NCBI GenBank assembly: GCA_005884925.1
Contig: VAYU01000023.1
Location: 1-64,000, forward strand
Origin: Actinomycetota bacterium
GTDB lineage: Bacteria > Actinomycetota > UBA4738 > HRBIN12
DNA: 64,000 bases
Direction of reading: 5' to 3'
The number at the start of each line of letters is the position of its first letter. Position 1 is the stretch's first letter. Below the pieces are notes generated by a model. It had not been told where the DNA came from and did not search any database. It saw only the letters and a list, made by a program, of their open reading frames with translations. Made by a program: the position numbers and the translations under genes. Positions 41,411 to 49,390 of this stretch are shown here, one piece after another.

Positions 41411-42067
41411 TCACCCGCGGAACCGATATCCAGCGCCGCGGACGGTCTCGACGACATCTGGACCCAGTTTCTTGCGCAGGTAGCCGACGTACACCTCGAC
41501 GACGTTGGACCTCGTGTCGTGCTCGTAGCCCCAGACCTGATCGATGAGCTGGGGCTGGGACAGAACCTGGCCAGGATGGTGCATCATCGTCTCCAGGAGG
41601 GCGAACTCCCGCGAGGTCAACTCGACGGATCTCCCCTCGATCAGCGCTTCCCGCGCAAGAACGTCGACGGTGACTCGTCCGTGCGTGATCTTCGTCGAAA
41701 CCGGCTGGTCGGCGGCGCGGAGACGCGCTCGGACGCGCGCCAGCAGTTCCGCGAGGCTGAACGGCTTCGTCACGTAGTCGTCAGCCCCTGCGTCCAGGTT
41801 GGCCACGCGATCGGAGATCGCGTCCTTCGCGGTGAGGACGATCACCGGCACGACGCATCCCGTCTCGCGCAGTCGAGTGAGAACCTCCTCCCCCGTCACG
41901 GTCGGCAGGACGAGATCCAGGATGATCAGGTCGAAGTCGGACGACTCGGTCAACCGCAAGCCCTCCGCTCCGTCGGAGGCGGTTCGGACCGCGAAGCCCT
42001 CCGCCTCCAACCCCCGTCTGATGAATGAGGCGATCCGCGCGTCGTCCTGAACGACCAGCACGTTCAC
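41411..42067 (-). CDS. OmpR/PhoB-family response regulator (orphan)
   Basis: A 218-residue transcription factor. The receiver (~1-117) has the acidic pocket VVQDDAR, phospho-aspartate in LIILDLVLP (~51), threonine in VIVLTAKD (~79) and lysine in YVTKPFS (~101). The first acidic pair is QDD rather than EDD/DDE. The winged-helix domain (~125-215) has LTSREFALLETMMHHPGQVL, then RSNVVEVYVGYLRKKLG and the final GAGYRF. No histidine kinase follows in the usual place, so its partner is elsewhere. Confidence 0.93.
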   Translation of the reverse strand: MNVLVVQDDARIASFIRRGLEAEGFAVRTASDGAEGLRLTESSDFDLIILDLVLPTVTGEEVLTRLRETGCVVPVIVLTAKDAISDRVANLDAGADDYVTKPFSLAELLARVRARLRAADQPVSTKITHGRVTVDVLAREALIEGRSVELTSREFALLETMMHHPGQVLSQPQLIDQVWGYEHDTRSNVVEVYVGYLRKKLGPDVVETVRGAGYRFRG

Positions 42068-42285
42068 GGTTATCCTCCAGCCCAGGCTGCTCGAGGGTGC
42101 CAGACGCCCTCATGCTGCCCGTCGTTCGCATGCGTATGTTGGACCTTCGGATCATCCAGCGACAAAGGACCTCTCTCGCACCGCCTTCAACCGGCTGAAC
42201 GATCTCTCACGCTGGTCTCATGGGGGTCTCAGGTACGGCGGGCAATCTTCGAAGTGATGGGGAAGTGATGGGAAGGAGGTACCAG

Positions 42286-42525
42286 ATGCAGAAGATCCCA
42301 TGGGTCGTCGTCGAAGCCGACGACAAGCAGAGCATCCAAAGGGAGTTCACGAAGGGCGAGATCGTGGATCAGTTCCCGTCCAAGGAGCACTCCGTGTTCC
42401 TCGTCCAAGGCGCGAACGTGCCGCCTCTTCCGAACACCGTCCTCGAGGGCCCGATCTACGGCGTAGGCGTCTTCCGGGACGAGCGCAGGGCGCGGACGCT
42501 CGCGAAGCGCCTCGCGGAGGCTTAA
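42286..42525 (+). CDS. hypothetical protein (79 aa)
   Basis: A 79-residue protein starting MQKIPWVVVEADDKQSIQRE, with the segments FPSKEHSVFLVQGANVPPLP and EGPIYGVGVFRDERRARTL. No cysteine or membrane stretch; no family recognised. AAGGAGGT is placed 7 bp ahead of ATG 42286, an excellent ribosome site that favours this start over ATG 42268. It is monocistronic with a strong hairpin after it, divergent from the OmpR regulator. Confidence 0.72.
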   Translation: MQKIPWVVVEADDKQSIQREFTKGEIVDQFPSKEHSVFLVQGANVPPLPNTVLEGPIYGVGVFRDERRARTLAKRLAEA

Positions 42526-42553
42526 GTCTCCAGCGGGACGGCTTTCTCAGTAT

Positions 42554-42594
42554 GAAGGTCGGGTGCGGCGGCGAAGCCGCCGCACCCGACCTTC
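42554..42594. terminator. bidirectional terminator hairpin
   Basis: A perfect 19-bp stem (42554-42572 with 42576-42594), 3-base loop GAA, followed by GTTCGTTCTTT. It separates the plus-strand 79-residue gene from the convergent kinase gene ending at 42656. Confidence 0.8.
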
Positions 42595-42655
42595 GTTCGT
42601 TCTTTCGACCCGCGGTAACGCCATACGGGCGCGACGGGCAGAGGGGCAGAGCTCG

Positions 42656-44566
42656 TTAGGCGATCCGATCCGTTCGCATCGAGGAGACCGCCACCGCGTC
42701 GTCTTCGTCCATCGTCGGGTCGTTGCGGTCGTCCGTGTCGTCTGGAGGCAGCCACACCTGCAAGGTGGTCCCGGCGCCCGGCAGGCTCCGTAGCGTGCAC
42801 CACCCGGCGGCCATCTCCGCCCGCTCCCGCATCGCGGCCATACCGAGGTGACCGGCCGCGGCGACCGCTGCTCCTTCAGGCGTGAAGCCGACCCCGTCGT
42901 CGGAGACCTCCATCGACACGCCGCCGTCTCGCTCCTCCAGCTTCACGACGATGTTGTCCGCGTGTGCATGCTTGCGCGCATTGGTGATCGCTTCCTGCGC
43001 GATGCGGTAGAGGATCACGCGTGTCTGAGTCGAGGGCTCGGTGCCGAGCTCGTCCTCGACGGACCACTGGCTCTCGATCTCCGAGTTCTCTAAGAAGGAG
43101 CGGATCGCGGGTCCGAGGCCGTCCTCGTCGAGGATCGGCGGGCGCAGATCGAACAGCATGTGTCGCATGCTCTGGATCGTCCCGAGGACCGCTGCGCGTG
43201 CGTCGTCGAGTTCCGGCAGTTCCGGGTTCGCCTTCGCGAGCAGTTCGAGGCGCATCTTGAGGACCACCATCTTCTGCACCGGATCATCGTGGATGTCGTT
43301 CGCGATGCGGCGTCGCTCCTCCTCGGCGGCCTGGACCACGTGTGCGAGCAGCCGCCGCCGCTGCTCGTCGATCTCTTCCAGGCTCTTGATGGTTTCGCGG
43401 AGCTCCTCGGTACGCTCGGCGACCTTGACCTCGAGCTCCAGGTTATGCGCGCGGAGCCTCCGCTCGAGCCCCCGGATCGTTTCGAGTTGGGCCTCTCGGT
43501 CCTCCGTCAGCCACGCGTTGTGCAGTGCGAGCGCCGCGTGAGCCACGAACTGACCGACCATCGACACCACCCACCGGCGCATGCCCGTGGTCACCCCTCC
43601 ACGCTCCAGGGCCACGGTCCCCAGTGCGTGGCCCCCTTCGCGGAACAGCGGCACCACGACGACGTTCCGCGCCCCCGGGAGGAGGGCTCCCAGGCGCGGA
43701 TCCGTCGAGGGGTCGATCTGGCGGACCAATCGAGGCGCCCGTTCGGTCCACACGACCTCGACGAGGGGGTCGAGCCCCGGAGGGAGGTCGTCGGGCGTCA
43801 CGTCTTCGGTCGCGGCCAGCACGCGAAGGTCGCCTCCCGGCGAGGCGAGCACGACGCCTCGTTCGAACCCGAACGTGGCGCGGAGCGCTTCCAGCAGGAT
43901 GCGCGGGATCTCTTCGGCCCGGCGACTGGCGTCGATCCGGGCCACCATCGTCGAGAGCGACCCGAGGTCGGCCTTCTGGCGTCTGAGTTGCCGCTCGCTC
44001 GCGGCGGCAGCGGTGGCGGTGCCAAGCGCGAGGAGCCACAACCCTGTGACCTCGAGCGCGGTCGCGATCCCCGAGCCCGAGCCTGCGGCGCGCGACGAAG
44101 ATCCCTCGATGATGCCCGCGTCGATCGAGCCCACGACCAGGAGGAACAGCGTCGTGTGCCACAACGCGATCTTGAGTCCGGTCCGATACGAGCAGAGCAG
44201 CGTGACCGCCACCACGTGGACGTAGATGAGGAACAGGAGCGGGCTCGTGGTCTCGCCCGTGAAGGCGACGACGGCGGCCAGGTAGATCCCGTCGAGCAGC
44301 AAGGCGCCCTGCATCAGGGGAAGGGCCAGCCTGGGGTCTCGACGGAGCGCGACCGGTGCGACGGATACCGCGAGGTAGCCGACGGTCGCGAGGACGATGC
44401 GGCCGATCGGTCCGATGGCGATCGCGGGGGCGAGCGCCACCGATCCGAGGGCGATGAACCCGAGTCCACCCCGCAGCACCGCGAGATACGCGTGGCGCTC
44501 CTCGATGGACAGCAGCTCCGACGGATCGGGCCTCGCCCGCTCACGCCAGGAGCGAGGCACGATCAC
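42656..44566 (-). CDS. membrane GAF-HisKA_3 sensor histidine kinase
   Basis: A 636-residue kinase. Residues ~30-190 hold about six membrane helices, followed by a GAF domain (~205-365; LLEALRATFGFERGVVLAS...NVVVVPLFREGGHALGTVAL), a coiled coil (LERRLRAHNLELEVKVAERT) and a HisKA_3 dimerisation helix with the phosphorylated histidine in RRIANDIHDDPVQKM (~437). The ATPase domain has the N box IAQEAITNARKHAHA and VSDDGVGFTPEG. HisKA_3 kinases usually pair with NarL-type regulators, and a DosR-like one is encoded 2 kb upstream on the same strand. It overlaps the exported gene before it by 4 bp. Confidence 0.93.
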   Translation of the reverse strand: MIVPRSWRERARPDPSELLSIEERHAYLAVLRGGLGFIALGSVALAPAIAIGPIGRIVLATVGYLAVSVAPVALRRDPRLALPLMQGALLLDGIYLAAVVAFTGETTSPLLFLIYVHVVAVTLLCSYRTGLKIALWHTTLFLLVVGSIDAGIIEGSSSRAAGSGSGIATALEVTGLWLLALGTATAAAASERQLRRQKADLGSLSTMVARIDASRRAEEIPRILLEALRATFGFERGVVLASPGGDLRVLAATEDVTPDDLPPGLDPLVEVVWTERAPRLVRQIDPSTDPRLGALLPGARNVVVVPLFREGGHALGTVALERGGVTTGMRRWVVSMVGQFVAHAALALHNAWLTEDREAQLETIRGLERRLRAHNLELEVKVAERTEELRETIKSLEEIDEQRRRLLAHVVQAAEEERRRIANDIHDDPVQKMVVLKMRLELLAKANPELPELDDARAAVLGTIQSMRHMLFDLRPPILDEDGLGPAIRSFLENSEIESQWSVEDELGTEPSTQTRVILYRIAQEAITNARKHAHADNIVVKLEERDGGVSMEVSDDGVGFTPEGAAVAAAGHLGMAAMRERAEMAAGWCTLRSLPGAGTTLQVWLPPDDTDDRNDPTMDEDDAVAVSSMRTDRIA

Positions 44567-45180
44567 GAGAACCCCATCATCTCGGTCTGCACAGGCGCGA
44601 GCGCGAGCTTCGGGTCCCTGCGGTCAAGGCGGTTCTGGACGACGACGAACCCGACGGCGACCCCCAGCAGGGCGAGCACCACGCCGAGGCTGCGAGCGAC
44701 CACGTGGACCGCGCCCGCGACCTGGTCCGCGAAGACCGGATCCTTCGACGGCGGGACCACGCTCGTCGACGGATCGATCGATGAGCCTCTCGAACGCGAG
44801 CCGGCCGATCGTGGGCCGGTCGAACGCGGGATCAGCGGTCCGTGGGCCACGTGCGAGTCCCTCACGACCGGATGACCGGCAGGGCGTTGGCCGCTGTGCT
44901 GGCCGCCACCGCCACCACTTCCGCCCCCGGGCGGAACCGTGATTCCCGGGTTGAGGACCCGGTCGACGGTCCCCTGGGGGTCGTCGGCGATGGACTCGGC
45001 CGTGCCCGTGACGGTGTCGACCGTCTTCGCGACCGTCTCTTGCCCGGATGCTGTGAGATCGGGCACGCTGCATGTCACGTGCAGCGGGTCACAGACCTCG
45101 TCCGCGAAGGCGGGATTCGCCAGAGCGAGCGAGAGTGCTGCGAGCGGAACTGCCGCCAGACGTCGCATCGATCGGGTCAT
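44563..45180 (-). CDS. exported/membrane-anchored hypothetical protein
   Basis: A 205-residue protein. A signal peptide (LAAVPLAALSLALANPAFA) leads to a mature part with one cysteine pair (EVCDPLHVTC), a Gly-rich linker and, near the end, a membrane helix (VARSLGVVLALLGVAVGFVVV) followed by a short basic tail. GGAGG precedes ATG 45180. Overlap of its end with the kinase start (ATGA) suggests that it helps the kinase sense something outside; that is inference. No family recognised. Confidence 0.72.
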   Translation of the reverse strand: MTRSMRRLAAVPLAALSLALANPAFADEVCDPLHVTCSVPDLTASGQETVAKTVDTVTGTAESIADDPQGTVDRVLNPGITVPPGGGSGGGGGQHSGQRPAGHPVVRDSHVAHGPLIPRSTGPRSAGSRSRGSSIDPSTSVVPPSKDPVFADQVAGAVHVVARSLGVVLALLGVAVGFVVVQNRLDRRDPKLALAPVQTEMMGFS

Positions 45181-45220
45181 GGTCTCCACCTCCAGCGGAG
45201 CAGTGCTCCATGGAGAAACC

Positions 45221-46471
45221 TCACTCTCTGGATTCGGTATCCGGGTCGTGTGGCTTGAACCTCGTCGGCATCCAAGTTGGCGGCTTTCCACCCAATTCCG
45301 TGACGGTGAGCGGGTCGCTCACGATGGGACCCTGGATCATCCCGACGCCGAGCCCGAGAAGCTCCTCGAGTTGATCGTCCGAGGCGACGTCGGCAGCGAT
45401 CACCTTCGCCCCAACCTCCGCGGCGCACGCCGTCGCTGAGGCGACGATCGCGTGGTTCGAGAAGCTGTCGCTCACCGACCGAGTGAGGGTGTGGTCGAGC
45501 CGCGCGAACTCCGGAGAGATGGAGAGGAGTTGGCGAAGGCTCGGAAGTCCCGGCCCGATGTCCCGTGCCGAGACGCGGACCCCTCGTTCGCGGAGGGTCG
45601 CGAGCGTCTCACCGAGGTTCACTTCGGCCGGGGTGAGGTCGTCCGCCAGGACGAGGGGGCTGAACCCGAGCACGATGCGGTCGGCGATCGAACGGTTGAT
45701 CGCCCGGCGAAACCTCGCCGTGCGGACCGTCGCGGGGCTCACCTCGAACTCGAGGAACAGCTCGGGGGGGATCTCCCGGAGCGCGCGGGTCGCCGCTCGG
45801 AAGGCGCCAAGCTCGAAGTCGAGCAGCAGGTCTGTCGCCTCGGCGTCCGCGAGCCAGGAGTCGTACGAGCGATGGGGGAGGGTCGCGACCCTCGGTCGGA
45901 CGTCGAATCCGATCGTGCGGCCGGTTCCGAGGTCGACGATGGGATCGAACTCCGCGGTGATCTCGCCGTCCAGGATCGCGCGCGCGACCCGTGGCGCTCG
46001 CTCGTCGCTCACCGAGAGGGGCGGAGAGATGAGGGTGAGATGTGGCGCGGGGGGCGCCGACCATGGCTCGTCGACCGCCCGATGGATCGTGCGGAGGATC
46101 TTCTCGGTGGACTCCGCCTTGCGAACGTAGGCTCGCGCGCCCGCGCTGATCATCCTGATCACGGTGTTCGAGTCCTCGTGCGCGGAGAGCGCGACGACCT
46201 TCGTGGGAGGACACCGCTTGGTGATCTCCCGAACGGCGCGCAGGCCACCTCCGCCCGGCATCCGGACGTCCACCAGCATCACGTCCGGTCGCTCCCGCAC
46301 GGCAACGTCGATGGCTCCTTCGGCGTCGTTCGCCGCTCCCACGAACCGCAGGGTCGGATCGGATCCGATCAACGACCGGAGGACGTCGACGACGGTCTCC
46401 TCGTCGTCGGCGACCGCCACTCGTATCCCAACGGACCCATCGGCACGCTCGGTCGGTAGCACGATGCTCAC
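45221..46471 (-). CDS. receiver-EAL protein with degenerate EAL domain
   Basis: A 416-residue protein: receiver (~12-130) with VADDEETVVD, aspartate in VMLVDVRMPGGGG, lysine in ARAYVRKAES; then an EAL-type domain (~155-405) in which the catalytic motifs are lost: the EVL position reads FDVRP, the asparagine block is FEVSPAT and the DDFGTGYS position reads DIGPGLPS. It probably binds c-di-GMP or a protein instead of cutting c-di-GMP. GGAGG lies just before GTG 46471. A GGGAC-N4-GTCCC element and hairpin stand ~100 bp upstream. Confidence 0.88.
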   Translation of the reverse strand: MSIVLPTERADGSVGIRVAVADDEETVVDVLRSLIGSDPTLRFVGAANDAEGAIDVAVRERPDVMLVDVRMPGGGGLRAVREITKRCPPTKVVALSAHEDSNTVIRMISAGARAYVRKAESTEKILRTIHRAVDEPWSAPPAPHLTLISPPLSVSDERAPRVARAILDGEITAEFDPIVDLGTGRTIGFDVRPRVATLPHRSYDSWLADAEATDLLLDFELGAFRAATRALREIPPELFLEFEVSPATVRTARFRRAINRSIADRIVLGFSPLVLADDLTPAEVNLGETLATLRERGVRVSARDIGPGLPSLRQLLSISPEFARLDHTLTRSVSDSFSNHAIVASATACAAEVGAKVIAADVASDDQLEELLGLGVGMIQGPIVSDPLTVTELGGKPPTWMPTRFKPHDPDTESRE

Positions 46472-46561
46472 GCCTTGCCTCCTTCGCCGTTTCGGAACGG
46501 GAACTGCGCTCACCCAAGACGTTCGGGCACGGGTGCATCCGGCTGGATGGGGCGCTGGGCC

Positions 46562-46593
46562 CGACACCCCGGGACATCCGTCCCGGGGTGTCG
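46562..46593. terminator. hairpin between the DosR-like and REC-EAL genes
   Basis: A perfect 13-bp stem (46562-46574 with 46581-46593), loop CATCCG, starting right after the stop of the DosR-like gene at 46594. It should terminate that transcript. The loop and inner stem contain the GGGACATCCGTCCC element (46571-46584), so terminator and putative operator coincide. Confidence 0.6.
46571..46584. promoter_or_regulatory. GGGAC-N4-GTCCC element (DosR-box-like), copy 1
   Basis: GGGACATCCGTCCC, 100 bp above the start of the REC-EAL gene at 46471. Identical 14-mers lie at 48627 and 52905. The core spacing is the same as in mycobacterial DosR sites (GGGAC, four bases, GTCCC). Confidence 0.5.
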
Positions 46594-47244
46594 TTACTCG
46601 TCGGGGAGCAGCTCGCTCCGAAGCGGCGCTGCGAACAGAGCCGCTTCGGTCCGATGGCGCAGGTGCAGCTTCCTGAGGAGGCCGGAGACGTGGTTCCGCA
46701 CGGTCTTCTCCGAGATGAACAGGCGAGTGCCGATCTCACGGTTCGTCAGCCCCTCGGATAGCAATCCCAAGATCTCCCGTTCCCGGCCCGACAGCTGCGC
46801 GAGCCGGGGGGCGTCAGCTCGATGCGAGCGGAGATACCGGAACATGGTCTGGGCAGATCCCTCGCCGACCACCGAGGCGCCGCCGGCGACCCGCCGGACG
46901 GCATCGACGATCTCGGCGTTCGAGGCCTCCTTGGAGACGAACCCTTCCGCGCCGGCCTTCGCCGCCTCGACGAGCGCGGATCCGTCGGCGAGACCCGAAC
47001 AGACGAGGACCCTCGTGGCGGGAGAGAGGTCGTGGATCTCGGCGCAGATCTCGATGCCGTTGCGATCGGGCAGCCGCACGTCGAGCACGACCATGTCGGG
47101 ACGCAGGTGCCTAGTGAGCGCGAGCGCCTCGCCCCCCGTTCGCGCCTCTCCCACGACGCGCAGGTCGTCCTCTGCCTCGAGGAGCGCTCGGAGACCTTCT
47201 CGGACGAGTCCGTGATCGTCCACGATCAGGATCTCGATCTCCAT
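46594..47244 (-). CDS. DosR/NarL-like response regulator
   Basis: A 216-residue regulator. The receiver (~1-120) has ILIVDDHGLVREGL, aspartate in MVVLDVRLPDRNGIEIC (~55) and lysine in GFVSKEAS (~105). The DNA-binding tail, ILGLLSEGLTNREIGTRLF then ISEKTVRNHVSGLLRKL, closely resembles that of mycobacterial DosR; the DosR base-contacting Lys-Lys-Asn set is K-R-N here, so one Lys is Arg. Sensors of the HisKA_3 type are encoded nearby. ATG 47244 starts directly before the first strand. It sits between two REC-EAL genes. Confidence 0.9.
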   Translation of the reverse strand: MEIEILIVDDHGLVREGLRALLEAEDDLRVVGEARTGGEALALTRHLRPDMVVLDVRLPDRNGIEICAEIHDLSPATRVLVCSGLADGSALVEAAKAGAEGFVSKEASNAEIVDAVRRVAGGASVVGEGSAQTMFRYLRSHRADAPRLAQLSGREREILGLLSEGLTNREIGTRLFISEKTVRNHVSGLLRKLHLRHRTEAALFAAPLRSELLPDE

Positions 47245-47320
47245 AGGGCCCCGCCGGCGAGTGTAGCCGCCACGCGGGAGAAGGAATTCGGGTTCGGGTC
47301 GCGCGGCTCCTCGGCGTGAT

Positions 47321-48502
47321 CTAGCCGGCTTCGATGAAGGCGCTCGCGTCACCCCAGGCGGGCCACGTGCCTGAGCGCGGCAGCGGACCCGGCCGACCGA
47401 GGTAGTAGCCCTGGCCTAGGTGGACGCCGGCGTCCATCAAGGTGCGGAGCTGCTCCGCGTTCTCGACGCCCTCGGCGAGCACCTCGGCGCCGACGCTCGG
47501 AGCGAATCCCACGAGCGCTTCGACGAGGAGGCGGCGGGCCGTGTCCGTCTCGACCCCGCGTGTGAGGGTGAGATCGAGCTTGATCGTGTCCGGTCGGAGA
47601 TGAAGGACATGACGGAGGCTCGCGAATCCCGAGCAGGTGTCGTCGATCGCGAGTCGCACGCCGCGTGCACGCATGGGGGCGAGCGCGTTCGCGAGCCGCT
47701 CGTAGTCGTTCACGGGGGCGTTCTCCGTGATCTCCAGCACGAGCCGGTCGGCCGGTAGGGTCTCGAGCAGGTCCGAAAGCTCAGACGAGCAGCACGTCTC
47801 CGGGGAGACGTTGACACCGAGGAGGATCGACGGGTCGAGCCACTCGAGGCTTCGCACCGCTCGACGAACCGCCGTGATCTCGAGTTCGATGCCGAGCCCC
47901 ACCTCGGCGGCCTCCGCGAACCAGACGTCTGGAGAGCGGAGCGGGTCGGCGCGGAAGCGACAGAGCGCTTCCGCGCCGACCGCCCTCCCGTCCGTGAGGT
48001 CGAAGATGGGCTGATAGACGACATCAACGCCTTCACCGCGGACGACGGCTTCGATCCGTCGCGATCGCTCTCGGCTGCCGAACGGGCGCGTGCCGAACGC
48101 GCGAGGCAGCAGCGCCGCCCACCGTGTGCGCCCGTCGGATCCCTCGATGCACCGGTGGATCGCGTCGACGATCTCGGTCGTTCCCTCGCCCTTCACGAGA
48201 TAGGCCCCTGCGCCGGCTCGAAGCATCGCGCGGATGTCGTTCAAGTCGTCATTGGCCGAGAGCGCGATGAGCGCCGTGCCCGGGCTCACCTGCGCGATCT
48301 CGCGAGCGGCTCTCGGTCCGCCGCCCCGGGGCATGCGGACGTCCAGCAGAGCGACGTCCGGCCGCTCCTGCGCGGCGATCGCGATGGCCTGGTCGGCGTC
48401 GCGTCCCGCGCCGACGAGCGAGATCTGTTCGTCGTCGGCAAGCACCGAGGACAGCGCGTCCCGGATGCCCTCCTCGTCGTCGGCGATCATCACGCGGATC
48501 AT
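47321..48502 (-). CDS. receiver-EAL cyclic-di-GMP phosphodiesterase
   Basis: A 393-residue response-regulator enzyme. The receiver (~1-118) has MIADDEEGIRD, aspartate in VALLDVRMPRGGG and lysine in AYLVKGEG. The EAL domain (~145-385) keeps the catalytic residues: GAEALCRF, GVNVSPE, VLEITENAP, LAIDDTCSGFASL, the lysine in DTIKLDLTL and AEGVENAEQL. It should hydrolyse cyclic di-GMP when phosphorylated or otherwise switched. It is paralogous to the degenerate REC-EAL at 45221. A GGGAC-N4-GTCCC element lies ~125 bp upstream. Confidence 0.92.
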   Translation of the reverse strand: MIRVMIADDEEGIRDALSSVLADDEQISLVGAGRDADQAIAIAAQERPDVALLDVRMPRGGGPRAAREIAQVSPGTALIALSANDDLNDIRAMLRAGAGAYLVKGEGTTEIVDAIHRCIEGSDGRTRWAALLPRAFGTRPFGSRERSRRIEAVVRGEGVDVVYQPIFDLTDGRAVGAEALCRFRADPLRSPDVWFAEAAEVGLGIELEITAVRRAVRSLEWLDPSILLGVNVSPETCCSSELSDLLETLPADRLVLEITENAPVNDYERLANALAPMRARGVRLAIDDTCSGFASLRHVLHLRPDTIKLDLTLTRGVETDTARRLLVEALVGFAPSVGAEVLAEGVENAEQLRTLMDAGVHLGQGYYLGRPGPLPRSGTWPAWGDASAFIEAG

Positions 48503-48526
48503 GTGCTCATCCTCATCTCCCGGTCC

Positions 48527-48549
48527 GGCGGCGGGCTCAACCCGCCGCC
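48527..48549. other. hairpin ahead of the REC-EAL phosphodiesterase gene
   Basis: A 9-bp GC-only stem (48527-48535 with 48541-48549) and loop CTCAA, 25 bp upstream of the start at 48502 on the minus strand, so probably in the message leader. It has no T-run and may affect translation. Confidence 0.3.
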
Positions 48550-48626
48550 GGCGCCGGACTTCGGCGCCACGGACGTTCTCGGCCGGCGCCGTTGGCCGGG
48601 TGATGGGTCGGAAGCATCAACCGTTC

Positions 48627-48640
48627 GGGACATCCGTCCC
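48627..48640. promoter_or_regulatory. GGGAC-N4-GTCCC element (DosR-box-like), copy 2
   Basis: GGGACATCCGTCCC in the 161-bp gap between the REC-EAL phosphodiesterase and the TetR gene, ~125 bp above the former's start. TTC precedes it, as in the TTC-GGGAC outer bases of DosR sites. The TetR gene ends at 48664, so the element can only serve the phosphodiesterase. Confidence 0.5.
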
Positions 48641-48663
48641 AGGTCGCTGATCCGGAGCCGCGC

Positions 48664-49311
48664 TCAGGTGTCGGATGTCGGCGCGGCGACGAAGGCTTCC
48701 ATCTCGGACCTCGTCATCCCCTGCCACGACGCGAGCAAGTGGACCGTGACATCTCGCGCGCGATCCAGAGGCTCGCGAGATCGCTCCACGACGATCGCCG
48801 TCAGAGCGCCCATCGTCAGGAGCCGCAGCCGGAGCCCGATCTCCCGGGGACTCCGGAGGCCGCAGGCGGCCGCGGTTCGAGCGAAGTAGTCATCGACCTC
48901 GTGGATGAAGGCATCGACTTCGAGACGAGCGACGTGGGAGGGTTCCTCGATCTCGGCGAGGGCCTTCAGGTACGGGCAGCCGAGGTATCCCTCCCGCTCC
49001 GCCCAATCGCCCAACCGATCCCAGAACTCCACGAGCGCGCGCGCCGGAGGGATGCGGTCCTCCTCGAGTTCCGCGGTGACCACGTCGATCCAGCGAGCTT
49101 GCGAGCTCCGCAGCCACGCCACGATCAGCTCGTCCTTGGATCGGAACTGCCGGTAGAAGGTGGACTTCGCCACGCCCGCGTGCTCGATCAGGGTATCGAC
49201 GCCCGTCGCTCGGATGCCCTTGCTGAAGAAGAGATCCGCTGCCGCGCCGACGATCCGGTCGCGCGCCTGGGGGGCCGGCCCCTCCTCGTCCGATAACGAT
49301 GAACGGTCCAT
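48664..49311 (-). CDS. TetR-family transcriptional regulator
   Basis: A 215-residue repressor. The N-terminal helix-turn-helix (~18-62) is typical: DRIVGAAADLFFSKGIRATG, DTLIEHAGVAKSTFYRQFRS. The C-terminal ligand/dimer domain (~75-205) has YLGCPYLKALAEIEE as in the TetR_C_6-type branch. ATG 49311 was preferred over the GTG one codon upstream. It diverges from a LysR gene with a palindromic operator candidate (49363-49376) between them. Ligand unknown. Confidence 0.92.
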   Translation of the reverse strand: MDRSSLSDEEGPAPQARDRIVGAAADLFFSKGIRATGVDTLIEHAGVAKSTFYRQFRSKDELIVAWLRSSQARWIDVVTAELEEDRIPPARALVEFWDRLGDWAEREGYLGCPYLKALAEIEEPSHVARLEVDAFIHEVDDYFARTAAACGLRSPREIGLRLRLLTMGALTAIVVERSREPLDRARDVTVHLLASWQGMTRSEMEAFVAAPTSDT

Positions 49312-49362
49312 CACTGGATCCTATCGGTCAGACCCTTCCGTCTCATCCTATCCTCATTTCGT

Positions 49363-49376
49363 ACAGACAGGTCTGT
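49363..49376. promoter_or_regulatory. palindromic operator candidate between TetR and LysR genes
   Basis: ACAGAC-AG-GTCTGT is a perfect 6-2-6 inverted repeat, 52-65 bp above the TetR start and 15-28 bp above the LysR start; a TATACT-like sequence follows it at 49379. Size and place fit a TetR-type operator controlling both genes. Confidence 0.5.
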
Positions 49377-49390
49377 CCTATACTGCGGCT

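Noticed and set aside
48527-48549. GC hairpin upstream of the REC-EAL gene as a c-di-GMP riboswitch
   Set aside because: A single 9-bp stem lacks the conserved core of GEMM-type riboswitches.
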